Shown here: positions 25,156 through 36,276 of the stretch, piece by piece
Layout: every line of letters begins with the position of its first letter
How positions within the stretch are numbered: the stretch's first letter is position 1
Source of the DNA: Sapria himalayana
Lineage: Eukaryota > Streptophyta > Magnoliopsida > Malpighiales > Rafflesiaceae
Direction of reading: 5' to 3'
Assembly: GCA_029783825.1 (NCBI GenBank)
Contig: JAREIK010000801.1
Coordinates: forward strand, 7,539,571-7,603,570
DNA: 64,000 nucleotides
Translations under genes and position numbers: made by a program
Notes under the pieces: generated by a model
What the model saw: only the letters and a program-made list of their open reading frames with translations
Told to the model about the DNA's origin: nothing
Databases searched by the model: none

Positions 25156-25591
25156 TAAAGATGTCAAACGGGCCAAGCGACCTGAGCATAGCCCGTGGCT
25201 CGGAGCAGTTCAGTAGTGCCTGGACCATCAAGGTCTTGAACAGTGCCTCAGGTCGGGCCACCCATTGGCACGATTTGTGTCGTGCGGGGTCAGCATGAGT
25301 TGTGCCTTGTGCCAGGCTAAGCATGATCTGTGTGTCTGGCCTGACGACACTGTTAACCAGCACGGGTGACCACCCCAAATTTTAAAAATAAAACAGAAAA
25401 GTGACCGATTGTAATTGGTTGCCATGGGACCAATTTTTTTCGTTCGGCATGATAAGCATGGTCATGCACTTTGCCATGCCAATCATTCCGTGTTGGGCAG
25501 GTAGACCTCGCACTGTGTCGTACCAGGCACAGCACAACATGATGGCACGGCCATGCATAGAAAAAAAGGGTCATGCTATTTGACACCTCTA
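25156..25591. mobile_element. hAT miniature element between hAT and host gene
   Basis: This 436-bp element has termini TAAAGATGTCAAACGGG and ATTTGACACCTCTA, flanked by an 8-bp target duplication with one mismatch (CTTAAAAC at 25,148-25,155 and CTTAAAAT at 25,592-25,599). It is non-coding; overlapping open frames are compositional. It lies about 130 bases downstream of the splice donor of the U11/U12-48K exon, so it sits in that gene's intron if the gene continues. Confidence 0.92.
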
Positions 25592-25713
25592 CTTAAAATA
25601 TAGTAGATATAAATCTCAAACATAATCACTTTGAATCTCATCTAGTAGAAGAGGGAAACCAAGATATCATGATTATAGGCAACCAAATCATAAATACTCA
25701 AATACAAGAAATC

Positions 25714-25719
25714 ACATAC
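25714..25719 (-). promoter_or_regulatory. 5' splice donor of the U11/U12-48K exon
   Basis: On the minus strand the exon ends ...GAGCT followed by GTATGT, a good plant U2-type donor. Conserved coding similarity ends here and the frame stops 20 bases later, so this is the most likely exon end. Confidence 0.7.
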
Positions 25720-27020
25720 AGCTCTAGTCTTGGAATTGGCCCAGAAGACCATAGGGCATTCAATTTGGCTTCAAGCATGGATCGCTCATGTAAAGCTGCA
25801 ACAGCTGCTGCTATTTGATGCACAAATATCAAGTCACCATCAATACAATTAGAAGGTACTTCCAGTTTAGAATCACCACTAGTGCAAATCTCTTCCATCT
25901 TGATCCCTCTCGTGTCACCCTCATGGGCAGCCAACTCTCTTGAACTCTCCCTCAAGTTACCCTCCAAGGGAAGCAAAACAACCACATTTAAAGATTTTAG
26001 TAAGCATTTCTTGAGAATATAAATGGAAAATAACTTCGCATTATGTTCCCCATATAAAACAGAAAGATGAGAAGAAATCCACAATAAAACTTGAACCAAG
26101 ATGGGACATTTAAACTTTGAAGTTTTCGTAGCCCTTTCAGAACCTAGTAAACTCAAAGCTTCCCTTCTAATAGCTTTCAAACAGATTGTGAAAAGAACAC
26201 ATATATGATCTCTCATGTACACATCAATCACAACACCATTAGATGTAGAATTAACAATGACCCACTGCTTTAAATCAGACGTTTTAATCATATTTAATGG
26301 TAAAATTGCACGTGAAACACCATATGAATAAACACTAGGATAATCATCCCACTCATTAATTTCTGTCCTAACTAACCATACATCCGATGGAAACCATGGA
26401 AAAACATGTTCTTCAACACTATTAATCGTTCCCTCACTAGAACCAACAAAATTACCACATTCTATCGATAAAACACCAGGTAATACAAATGTTCTTTCTG
26501 ACTTGTCCAGATCATTGAACCTAACAACACCAGGAAGATCCTTGTAAAAGTAATTCGAACCAAACTCATCGTAATAATCATCTAACGAGAAGCAGAGTTC
26601 AGTTTTTATGTCATCAATGGTCCAAGTAAACAGATTCTTGGGTGCCTTTGGGGGGTTTAAGGTTTTTGGGTAATTAAGTGAGTTTATAAGAAAACCGACA
26701 TCAGCAGTTACAGGAGTAGGACAACCAATGGAGTGCATGAAGAGATGTTCTGGTGGCATTGAATGGTGATGATTGTGGGGACAGGGAACCAAGTAATCAT
26801 TTTGGGAATTCTGGGCGGTGGTATGAAGAGACATGAGAGACGAGATGCCATCTACGACTTGGGTAGAAAGACATATGAGATGATGGAGAGAGGAAAGTGT
26901 GGTAGTCAAATTTAAAGCAGCTGTCCCAGCCATGTCCGTTGCGCAGGCTGATTGCGGTTGGCAACTTTGAGAAACCCGACGCAGGGGAAAATCGAGGAGA
27001 GCTGGAGTTGGATGATACAT
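25720..27020 (-). CDS. U11/U12 snRNP 48 kDa protein, first coding exon (partial gene)
   Basis: Minor-spliceosome protein that in plants and animals helps the U11/U12 di-snRNP recognise U12-type 5' splice sites; nuclear. From the first in-frame ATG (27,020; an in-frame TGA lies upstream at 27,113) the exon encodes about 433 residues. A CHHC zinc finger with exact family spacing C-x5-H-x9-H-x3-C sits at residues 80-100. The plant-conserved ELCFSLDDYYDEF follows at 141-153 and GVVIDVYMRDH at about 262-272. The open frame runs a few codons past a GTATGT splice donor, where I end the exon. The C-terminal part of the family, beyond the AALHER..LEAKL region, is absent and no later exon is visible, so the next exon lies beyond a very long intron or is lost. 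Conserved length and lack of internal stops suggest selection. Whether the locus is expressed is unknown. Confidence 0.88.
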
Positions 27021-27096
27021 GAAATCAGGAAACAGAAATGGATAGCACGTTGAAATTTTGACGTTGTCCTTCAAAGTTGTGGTAAATGGGAGAACC

Positions 27097-27111
27097 TGTA
27101 GCAAAAAGGAT
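27097..27111 (-). promoter_or_regulatory. Possible splice acceptor upstream of the U11/U12-48K start
   Basis: On the minus strand a pyrimidine-rich run followed by GCTACAG precedes the open region. If used, a 5' UTR intron would end about 77 bases before the ATG. Only the motif supports this. Confidence 0.3.
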
Positions 27112-27174
27112 CAAAGAGTCGGAGACAAGCGTAACAACTAACAAGACACACTGAAACACGCCAGGAACACGCTA

Positions 27175-27740
27175 GCGAGCTCAAGTTTTTAACCGACCTC
27201 GAGTCGAGTCTAAGTCACTTGAGTCTGAGTTTTGATAGGTTCCAGTCAAGTAGCTCACTAATTATCTATTTTCATTAGTAACCCTAATTATTATATATCA
27301 ACTTTAGGAAAATCGGTATATGGAATATATATATATATATATATCATGTTTATAATACTAACTTATTAATATAATTTATAGAAAAATATCTTATTCTGTT
27401 ACATCTTTTCTTTAAATATAATTAATTATTTTTAAAATAAATATTATTTATAACTATATAAATAATAAAAATATATGATTATTTTAAAATAAAAAAATAG
27501 ATATATATTATTTATGTCATCTCCTAAAGTAGAGATGTAAAATTAAAAATAAAATTTTAAATTTTATATACAAAAATATTTGAGTTTCTAATGAATTTTT
27601 TGAGTCAAGTTATGAGTTACTTGAGTTAACTCATTAACATTTTAAGTTGAGCTCAAACTCGAGTCGAGTTTCGACCGAGTTTTGACCTAGTTTTGACCGA
27701 ATCAAATTCAAGTAGCTCGTGAGTTGTCTCATCTCATTAG
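27175..27740. mobile_element. GAGCTCGA-type non-autonomous repeat upstream of U11/U12-48K
   Basis: The two ends carry inverted runs of CTCGAGTCGAG, GTTTTGACC and CAAGTAGCTC words around an AT-rich core containing a TA microsatellite (about 27,327-27,343). This layout is common in plant non-autonomous DNA elements. A clear terminus AGCCCCCCTA lies at about 27,737-27,746, but no target duplication was found. It lies only about 155 bases upstream of the gene's ATG. Confidence 0.6.
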
Positions 27741-27746
27741 CCCCCC

Positions 27747-27929
27747 TAGTTATTGCTATATTTACCAATGAGATTTGCAAGGTTTATATAATCATGATAA
27801 AGGTAATAGGAATTGAGAAAATCAAAGCAAAGATGAACATGTAATAATGTTAATGGAAAGATTCCACGTAGCTAGTTGTCATTGAATTAGTATTTCTGCT
27901 AAGATTATATGTTGCACATCCCTTTAATT
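27747..27929. other. Unassigned spacer
   Basis: AT-rich, with no open frame or repeat recognised on either strand. Confidence 0.5.
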
Positions 27930-28319
27930 TTATTAATTTAGTATCTTATTTGTCTTGCAATTGATACTAAAATTCTACCAACATTTTAGGAGCAAATAAA
28001 ACTCAAAAGAACACAAAACAAGAAAAAAATTATATTCAAGAAAGATGTTCATAACTTATTAATTTATAAATGAGACAACATCCTCTTTTATACATATCAT
28101 TAGACATGTCTAAAATATTGGATGGTTTGAGATACTTTATAATTTACTTGACTCTTAGGAGGAATTAGTTACTTTAATCCTCTAAAACTTTTTAGACTTT
28201 ACTGAGAAAATTGAGATATATTTATAATTCTAGAAATTTTTTACCTCCCTATAGAAATCTCCTAAATGTTATTTTGCCTCCATTTGATGGAAATGAGTCT
28301 TATAAGTAGTGGTGTGACA
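27930..28319 (-). repeat. Solo or broken gypsy LTR
   Basis: Similar over its length to the gypsy LTR at 52,345-52,768 and in the same orientation. The minus-strand start TGTCACACCAC at 28,319 matches the LTR start at 52,768. No internal gypsy sequence flanks it on either side, so it is a solo LTR or a fragment. Confidence 0.7.
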
Positions 28320-28899
28320 TTTTTTCCTTTCAATAATATAGACATCCTCGTTGATTCTCATGACTAAAATTATTCGATCTATTCTTAGAATTACCATAAT
28401 ATTGTTATTAGTATTAGAGATGTCAAATAGGTCATGTCATGTAGGCACAACCTATTTTTTTGTGGCCTAGTCAAGCCATTGTATCATGTTAGGCACGATC
28501 TAGTAAGGTAGTTGTGTTGTGCTGGGTGTGACATAACTTGATTCATGCCAGTTTGGTCGCCCCGAGTCTAGGCAAAATCAGGCCGGGTTGTGTTGATCAC
28601 TAGTGTATGCTTTTTAATATTTATTTTATAAATTTAAAATTTTAATTTATTAATTATAAATTATGGCTAATTTTGCATAAATCATAATAAAACAAAATCA
28701 TTTATTTAAAATGTAAATAATGAGAAATAACAAAAAAAAATCATCATCCAATCTAACAGAAAATAAAATAACATAACATAATAATCATTAATCAAACTCA
28801 ATCTTAATGTTAATCGATATCAATATGCAAATGATCATCATCATCATTTGCGTAAGCATCTAATGGTATTAATAGCGGTGTCAATATCATTAGCTCAAT

Positions 28900-31100
28900 C
28901 ATAATTATCAATTTACTAGCAACTCATCCGCTCTTATTTCAGCCCAATCTTGGACACCCAACCTCAAATCATCTCAATCCTTCATGCATGCTAGTGCCTC
29001 AATAATATATCATTGTAGCCTCAACCTCAATCTCCTATCCAAAATATCATTGACTATAATAAAAATATCAGACTTTGATACTATGCTCAATGATAGAAGA
29101 GTTAGTATATCACATGTCATCTTAGACACAACATGAGATAGGTGGACTCATATAATTTTTACCATTATAAATTATCAAGGTTTTTGTTAACGTTGTGTAA
29201 TAGGATTGAGCAGTAATCAATATTTAAGTACTAAGATAGCTCATTCTTATTCGATAGACCACCCTATCATTTCTATCTCGCTAATAGAATAAAAAAGTCA
29301 TCATCTCTAAATATGGTGTCTATGTCATAATTGGAGCATAACTACAACTACTACTATACACAAAGTCATAATATATAAATAACTCAGTCAATTTTTCGTG
29401 AATGAATTTTTCAGGTTGATATTCTTAGTTCATGCACGTGGGTGTGTGTGTCAAAATATCGTCTACCCCTTCTACCTTAACCCAAGGATTCATGTAGGTA
29501 CTAAACAATAAATAGATGAAATGATAGGCAAGTACTTTAAGTACTTAGTTTTCATCTCAATAGTCATGTTACTAAATATTGGATCATCTATAAATTTGCT
29601 AAATATGCTAAGAATGTTGTGCATGCGCTTGAGTGCAATGCAAGTGGTGGGTATGTTAACTAATGAACATATGTTCGGTATGTCATAAAAAATCTTCAAA
29701 TTTTTCATAAATGAAATTCTTGTATCTCAGTCTCTATCATTAATAATTAGTTCATCATTCTTACTATTGACGTAGTCGAATATTACATCTTTGTATCTAA
29801 CACATTACTCCAATATCATGTAAGTGTAATTCCAGTGGTATCTCACATTCGTTTAGAATTTCTTCTTTAGACCTACGAACAAATAAAGACTATGAAACTT
29901 TTGTTGTCCACTAGGTATTCAAAGATATATTAGTGGGTTTCAAATTTTTTTAAAGGAAGAAAACAACCTTTTATTCTCACTTGTACTATCAAATTAATAA
30001 TGTGACACATATATTTAATATGGAAAAATATTTCATAATGGATCATCTCTAATGGTCCTAGTAAACATATTAATGAATACTCCATTAGAAGATGCGTTAT
30101 TATATGTGATACTAAATATTTTATTTTGAATATGATAATCTCTAAAGATTTTCATCATGCACTCATATATAACAGGGGCATCATGAAGATGAAGAATCTC
30201 TAAAAATCATAATATCTTTTTAGTAAGTATTCATTTAGAATCTATATAGTGGGCGGTGAGACATGTAAAAGATACATAATTCCGACTAGTCCGAATATCA
30301 AATGGAATAGACAACACACTATTATATTGCCTAAATTTATTAGTTATATTTTTTTCTAACTTATAATATTGGGAGAATTTTGTTTTGGTGCACTCACCCC
30401 CAAAATATTAAAAAAAAAAGAACTCATCTTTTAATATTTGAAAAAAAGGCACTAAACTTTTAACAAATTGAAATTTGGTACACTCAAATACATCAATCCT
30501 AAATTACCCTTTCTTTAAATCTCTAAACTAAATTTTGGTACATTAACTTAATTTTCAGTAACACTCTAATTTGCCCCTCACCTCACCCACACCCTTCATC
30601 CTCACCCTCGCCCCTGCTCCATGGGAAGAGCTCGGTAAAGCTCCACGAGCTTCTTGGAGGTCCTCAATGGGGCTCGAAGAGCTCTGGTGAGCTCCATCGA
30701 GTTCTTCCATGGAGCAGGGGCGAGGAGCAAGGGGCAATAAGAGAGGTGTGAAGGCAAGGAAATAGGGGAAGGGCAAGTGAGAGTGTTACTAAAAATTAAG
30801 TTAGTGAATCAAAATTTTGTTTAGAGATTTAATGAAAGGGTAATTTGGGATTAATGTATTTGAGTACAACAAATTTCAATTTGTTAAGATTTTGATGATT
30901 TTTTTTCAAATATTAAAAAATAGGTTCCTTTTTTAAAATATTTTTGGGGTGAGTGCACCAAAATACAATTCTTTCTATAATATTTTAGTATGTCATTCCT
31001 ACATGTGGACCTAGGAATCCTATGATATGCAAGCTAAAAATACTTATGTATGATACTGACTACACTAAGATCCTCCGAAAAATATAATTAAAAGAACCAT
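28900..31100 (-). pseudogene. hAT transposase remnant of the outer element, C-terminal two thirds
   Basis: On the minus strand this matches 49,900-51,400 of the best copy. It contains the segment before the catalytic aspartate (30,985-31,110), the catalytic-core stretch (30,000-30,300), the FMKNLKIFYD..MHNILSIF..MTIEMKTKYLKY block (29,708-29,490) and the C-terminal region (28,940-29,290). The frame is interrupted by stops and by the miniature element. The BED zinc finger lies on the other side of the copia, at 43,300-43,340. Confidence 0.8.
30371..30975. mobile_element. Palindromic Mutator-like miniature element
   Basis: This 605-bp element is flanked by a perfect 9-bp duplication TATAATATT (30,362-30,370 and 30,976-30,984), the size made by Mutator-like transposases. 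It has inverted repeats of about 200 bp at each end, starting GGGAGAATTTTGTTTTGGTG and, on the other strand, GAAAGAATTGTATTTTGGTG. The GC-rich core (about 30,600-30,720) is itself partly palindromic (CCCTGCTCCATGG...CCATGGAGCAGGGG), so nearly the whole element can fold on itself. The 73-codon minus-strand frame in the core is probably not a gene. Confidence 0.9.
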
Positions 31101-31112
31101 CATGGTGATTAA

Positions 31113-32603
31113 TTTGGTCAATAGTACTTTATGCCTGACGTATAGGCATAATATTTTGACTATTTGTGAGAATTAATTATTATTATTATTATTATTTGTA
31201 TGTTTATTATATATAATATCCTTGAACAATATTATTAATTATTCTAAATATCCCTAATCAGTTATTATTATGGGAATAACAATGAATTAAGATTAGTATA
31301 AATGTTAATTGATTTTCATGGGATGAATATGTGTATGAGATACAAATCAAATTTATATTTATTTGTTGAGAACAAATATTGTACATACCCATCTTGAGAA
31401 TAATACATGGATCAAAGTCATAAATTATCTCTAATAATTATGTTATTAGATCCTTTGACCTGAGATCACTATAGTTCTCAACATAAGGAATAATGTGTTG
31501 GGATATAATCAAATATTGTCTTTAATCAAATGACTTTAAAGGTTATACTTGAAAATAATAAAAGTTATATAGTGAAATATGAGAGATTAAGATGAAATTT
31601 GTCCCTCTTATTATAAGAGAAAGATATCTCTGGGTCCCCTCGACAACTGAGACTTTGAAATGTATGACTCTGCTCAAATGAATTGTTGAAGATCAATATC
31701 ATTTGTTTAGTCAGTCTAATTAGGTTTTGAGTAATTAAAGATTACACGATATAAGGTTCACTTTGTCCTTTCCTTTTATTCTATCAAGATATCATGAGAC
31801 AAAAGAATTATGTTATTAGCTATATTAAGGTTGTCTGGGATCATGATTTTTTCATTTAACTTGGATGGTCATGGTGTCTTGCTAAAGGCTACTTATGATT
31901 TGTATGACCAAAATGTGATTTAGGCTTTCCTGCCAATGTTAATTGAATCTATAGGGTCTCACATTAAGGACGAAATAATAATAGCTATGATTTTTCACTC
32001 TCTGTAGTAATTTAAAATGATGAGGTTAATTTGAATCACAAATAACAATTAGTTGTTATTTAAATTCAAATTTTATTTTTGAGAAAGTTTAAATTCGTGA
32101 TTTAAATAAATAATTAATTTGTTATATTGAATTTGAGTTTTAATGAATAAATTCATTTAAAAATGATTTTTATAGATTTAAATTTAAGTTATTATTTAAA
32201 AGATTTTTAAAAATATAATTAAATTCATTTATGACTAAAACCCTAGCATACTTGTGTGTGTGTGTGACATATTTGATTGAAGTAGTCATCTTTTATAAAA
32301 CAAAGAGAAACTCTTTCATTTTGAGAAGATGAATATAAACTAGTATTCAACAAGATCATTCATAATTTATTCCTGCATGGATACATGTAGAGGGTTGCCA
32401 TTTTTTCAGAAAGACAGCACCTTTAAAGATCCGAATAAACTAAGACGCACACTATGAATGCTTGATGAATCAATCTACAAGTGATAAGTTTCATTTATCT
32501 TTCCTTCATGGTTTTATGAAATGCATGTAATCCTTGGTGGGTTAATGAATAAAAATTATAAATTCCATCATGTTTATGTTCCAATTAGATTGAATATTCT
32601 GCT
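31113..32603 (+). repeat. 5' LTR of the long-LTR copia, main part
   Basis: Aligns along its length with 41,720-43,160, for example TTTGTGAGAATTAATTATTA at both. The last roughly 20 bases of the LTR lie at 36,243-36,263 on the other side of the inserted hAT. Confidence 0.85.
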
Positions 32604-33399
32604 TAGAGGCTTCAAACGGACCATGTTGGGCCGGCCCGACATAGTTTTGGGTTGCCCAACCAGGCTACCATGCCGAGCCATGCACGACATGGTTACTATA
32701 CCATGCATTGCCTGGCCCGGCATTGTTTCTTTAAGGCCAGGCCCGACACGACCCGTAGACATGGCTAGTTTTTTACTGTGCCAGGTCAAGCCCACATGGG
32801 TCGTTTTAAAAAATAAATTTTTTTAAAAAAATATATTTTTTATTTTTTATGTAATTAAAAAATAGATAATGTTTAAAAAATTTTAAATTATAACTTATAA
32901 ATTTTTAATAGTTTAAAATTTTTTATTTTTTATGTTATTTATTTTAATTTTGTATTAATTGGTAGATTATTAGAATTAGAATTTATATATGAAATAATAA
33001 AATATCAAATAATTAAAACTTAAATATGAATAAAAATTTAAATCAAATGAAAAAGCCAAACCAAGCCAAATGATAATATGTAAATAAAAGTGAGTATAAT
33101 ACAATATATCAAAATAAAAAATCAAAATTAGGCATAACTCATAAGCATAATATAAGTGTCACAATCTCACAATCATCAACAGACAGCCATCAAGTGGCAA
33201 CGAAACATCATCAATTGTCTATCATCGTATCATTATCATCATCAACCTCAATATCAAAGTCAATATCATATGGATCATCATCAGTAATTAACTCTTCCAC
33301 TTTCACTATAGTCTCAGTCCCAACATGATCCTTGATGCCCTGCTCAAATCCTTCCAATTTTTCATGTATGCTAAAGCCTCAATAATATCTAGATGTAAT

Positions 33400-35260
33400 C
33401 TCAATCTCCTATCTGAAATCACATTCACTACAATTGAAAAAGCAGACTCTGATATTATGCTCGACACTAGAGAAGTCAGTATATTTCATGTCATCCTAGA
33501 TAGCATGTAAAAGGTGGTCTTGTATGATTTCTACCACTATAATATATCAAGATTCTTAGTATCAGAATGTGATAGGATTGAGCAGTAATCGATATCAAAG
33601 TTATGAGACAGCTTGCTCCTATTCACAATCCACTCCATCGTTCCTTCCTCACTAATTGAATGGAAAAGTTGTTATCTCCAAAAATAGTATCCATGTCAGT
33701 ACTCGGAGCCTCACTACTGCTACCATCATACCTAGTATCGTAGTATGTAAAAAGCTCATTCAACTTCTTGTGAATGAACCCTTCAGGTGAGTCTTCAATG
33801 TTCATGCATGAGGAAATATAAATCAAAACACTATCTACTCCTTCCACCTTAACCCTAGGGTTTATGCATGCAGCCATATAATAAAGAGATGGAATGGTGG
33901 ATTAGTACTTTAAGTATTTGGTTTCCATCTCTATAACCAAATGACTAAGTGTCAGATCAGTTCGATACTTCCTAAACATGCTACTAATATTGTATATGTA
34001 CCTGAGTGTAATGCTAGTCGTGAGAGTGTAAACTAATGAACATATGTTCAACATGTCATAAAAAATCTTCAGGAATTTCATAAATGAAATTTTTGTAGCC
34101 CAGTCAATTTCGTCAATAACAAGTTCGTCATTCTTACTATTAACATAGTCGGATATCAGGTGTTCGTATCCCAACAGATGACTCCAACATCATGTACATT
34201 AATTTCAATGGTGTCTCACATCTGATTGAAATTTATTTTTCTTAAGATTCACAAAAAAACGGACTCGCGAACTCATATTGTTTGCAAGGCCTGTGAATAT
34301 ATTTTAAAAAGTTATGTAAGTTTTCCAATGCGGGGAAACACACCTTCATCTCCGCTTGTACAATCAAATTAATCACATGACATATGCATCTGACATAGAA
34401 AATCTCTCTTAATGGTCTATCTCTAATATTCCTAATAAACATGTTAATCACTACTTCATTATTAGCTGCGCTATAAAATGTGATACTAAAAATTTTATTT
34501 TGAATTTTATATTCTCTAAAGATATCCATCATGAACTCAAAAATGGCTGGGTCATCATGAGGATAGAGAATCTTAGAGAATTCTAAAATTTTTTTATTTA
34601 GAGTCCAATTTAAATCTACATAGCAGGTGGTGAGACATGCATAAGATGCATAGTCATGACTTGTCCAGATATTAGACATAACAAACACCACTCCACTAAA
34701 TGTCCTAAATTCATTAATTATTATTTTTTTTTCTAACATATAATATTATAGTATGTTGTTCATATATGTGGACCAAGGAATCTTACGATAAGTAGGCTAA
34801 AATTATGTCTGCATGATGCTCCCTACACTTGTATCTTCAAAAAATCTCATCGAAAGACCCATCGTGGTGATAAGTTTGGTCATGTCTTCTCTACCCAACT
34901 TGTTTTAGTATATGAAGGGGGTAAACTTTGAGGCTAAACTAGATCCAGCCTCAAAAAACCCACCACTGATTAGGGTTTCCCAATGATCTAATGCACAATA
35001 TTTTTTGGTGCATATTTCGGCATGCCTATTTAGGTGCCCAGTCCCAAACGCATTCTTAGAAGTTAATATTTTTTACAATATTTCACACTATGTTGTATCT
35101 TCTTCCACATTTCTAATATTTTTTTTGTTTTATTAAATTAAAGTGAGTCCAAACTATAGAAGTCCTAGTTTTTGTTTTTTAGATGTTCGGGTCGAGGCGA
35201 CCGGAGAAACCAATGTTTCAGTAGCCTCGGACCTTTGGGTAGGATTTTTATTTTCTAAAT
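33400..35260 (-). pseudogene. hAT transposase remnant of the inner element
   Basis: On the minus strand all parts of the family can be followed. Exon start with the ETNVS/VSPVAST-like stretch is at 35,180-35,260. The BED zinc-finger end, with GTGHLN.HAEICTKK-like residues, is near 34,985-35,050. The catalytic block (MSNIWTSHDYASYACLT) is at 34,690-34,630 and the core at 34,739-34,242. FLKIFYDMLNICSLVYTLTTS..EMETKYLKY is at 34,174-33,902. CMNIEDSPEGFIHKKLNELFTYYD is at 33,877-33,623, and the dimerisation region is near 33,440-33,500. At the first catalytic position the copy has SNIW where the best copy has SDIW. Several stops and frameshifts break it. Confidence 0.87.
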
Positions 35261-35800
35261 TTAAATTAATTTTATTAGTATTTGTCATTTTTTTTTGATT
35301 TTTTAGACAATAGGGTAGACTATAGAGTAGAGAGAGAAAGTGAAATACTAAAATTTTTAAAAAATAAAATATAGACTTAAAAGTTAACTAATTAAAAAAT
35401 AGAAATATCTATCAGCAATATAAAACACGTGCACCATAAATCCAAAGTCCAATCTAAACACCAAGCAAAGCCGAGCATGAGTAGTTATGAGTCCCGAAAA
35501 GCAGAGCTGAAATCCCAAGAAAGAGAATTTTAGGAGAGATCTGAGAGAGAGAGAGAGATTTTATGTTTTTGAAAAACATAAATATTAAGAGTGGGGGGGA
35601 GGTTTATAGAATAATAATATGATTTTTTAAAAAAAATATTTTTTTTGTTTTTTTTTAATTTTTTAATTATTTTTTTTTGGGCAGAATCATGTGGGCCGTC
35701 GGATTCTACCCCATAGACGTTGGAGGCAAAATCCAATGGCTTAAATTCAAATTTTGTATTTTTTTAAGTTTTTACTGTTGGGTAATGGGGGGGGACTCGG

Positions 35801-36060
35801 ACCTGTGTCAAAAAAACAGTGGGTCTCATAGCCCCAATTAATATTTCAGATATGTTGGGGCTATGGGCGCAAGCGATTTCTCAGCTCATGCCGAAGGGGG
35901 TTTGAGTTGGAGTTCTCGGTGGAGTGCTAAGCCCCAATGGGTTGTTAATGGCTTTTTTAAGGGTGTTTTACTTGCGAAATGCCTCAGCTACTAAAATGAC
36001 AGGGCCAAGAAGAACAACTACTGCTCTCGACAAAGGGCTTGCTTTCGGGCATGGGTACCA
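35801..36060 (+). other. Unmatched block in the inner hAT with a near-open reading frame
   Basis: The block lies between the 5' UTR and the GC-rich end of the inner hAT and is not found in the other hAT copies of the window. In one plus-strand frame it is open for about 85 codons apart from a single TGA at about 35,906 where a Trp codon would fit. The encoded stretch looks protein-like (for example ISDMLGLWAQAISQLMPKG and LLMAFLRVFYLRNASATKM) and ends where GC-rich hAT sequence begins. It may be a captured host-gene fragment; I do not recognise the source. Alternatively it is subfamily-specific hAT sequence. Confidence 0.4.
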
Positions 36061-36276
36061 GGTCGTGCCTAGCCCGACACGAGGTCCAATTGGGCTTGGC
36101 ACGGCATAGCACGTTGCGTGTCGAGAGTAGGTCGGCACAGGCATGGGAATAAAAAATTTCCATGTTGTGCCGAGCTGGGCACGGCTGAATCATGTTGTGC
36201 ATCGTGCTAGGCCGGGCCAGGCCGGCCCATTTGACACTTCTAATTCTACTCGAAACTTCAACAATGGTATCGGAGG

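Larger units (their letters stand above)
28415..31112 (-). mobile_element. Outer hAT transposon, 3' part
   Basis: The 3' terminus TAGAGATGTCAAATAGG is at 28,415. The element is read on the minus strand and continues on the far side of a copia insertion at 43,183-44,157. A Mutator-like miniature element (30,371-30,975) is inserted in it. The 5' terminus is lost at 44,157, so no target duplication can be checked. Confidence 0.88.
32604..36242 (-). mobile_element. Inner hAT transposon inserted in the copia 5' LTR
   Basis: This 3,639-bp element has termini TAGAGGCTTCAAACGG and CCCATTTGACACTTCTA and an 8-bp target duplication with one mismatch (ATTCTGCT at 32,596-32,603; ATTCTACT at 36,243-36,250). 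It is read on the minus strand. The 3' subterminal region is at 32,604-32,810, the transposase remnant at 33,400-35,260, the 5' UTR at 35,330-35,760 and the GC-rich 5' end at 36,030-36,242. A 35,800-36,030 block has no counterpart in the other hAT copies. Confidence 0.93.

Noticed and set aside
25698..27104. Full 468-codon frame as a complete single-exon gene starting at 27,104
   Set aside because: The codon at 27,104 is TTG, not ATG. The last six codons lie beyond a GTATGT donor, and the family continues C-terminally.
30555..30776. 73-codon frame resembling a small secreted Pro/Ser-rich protein
   Set aside because: It lies wholly in the palindromic core of a Mutator-like miniature element, and both strands are similar because of the palindrome.
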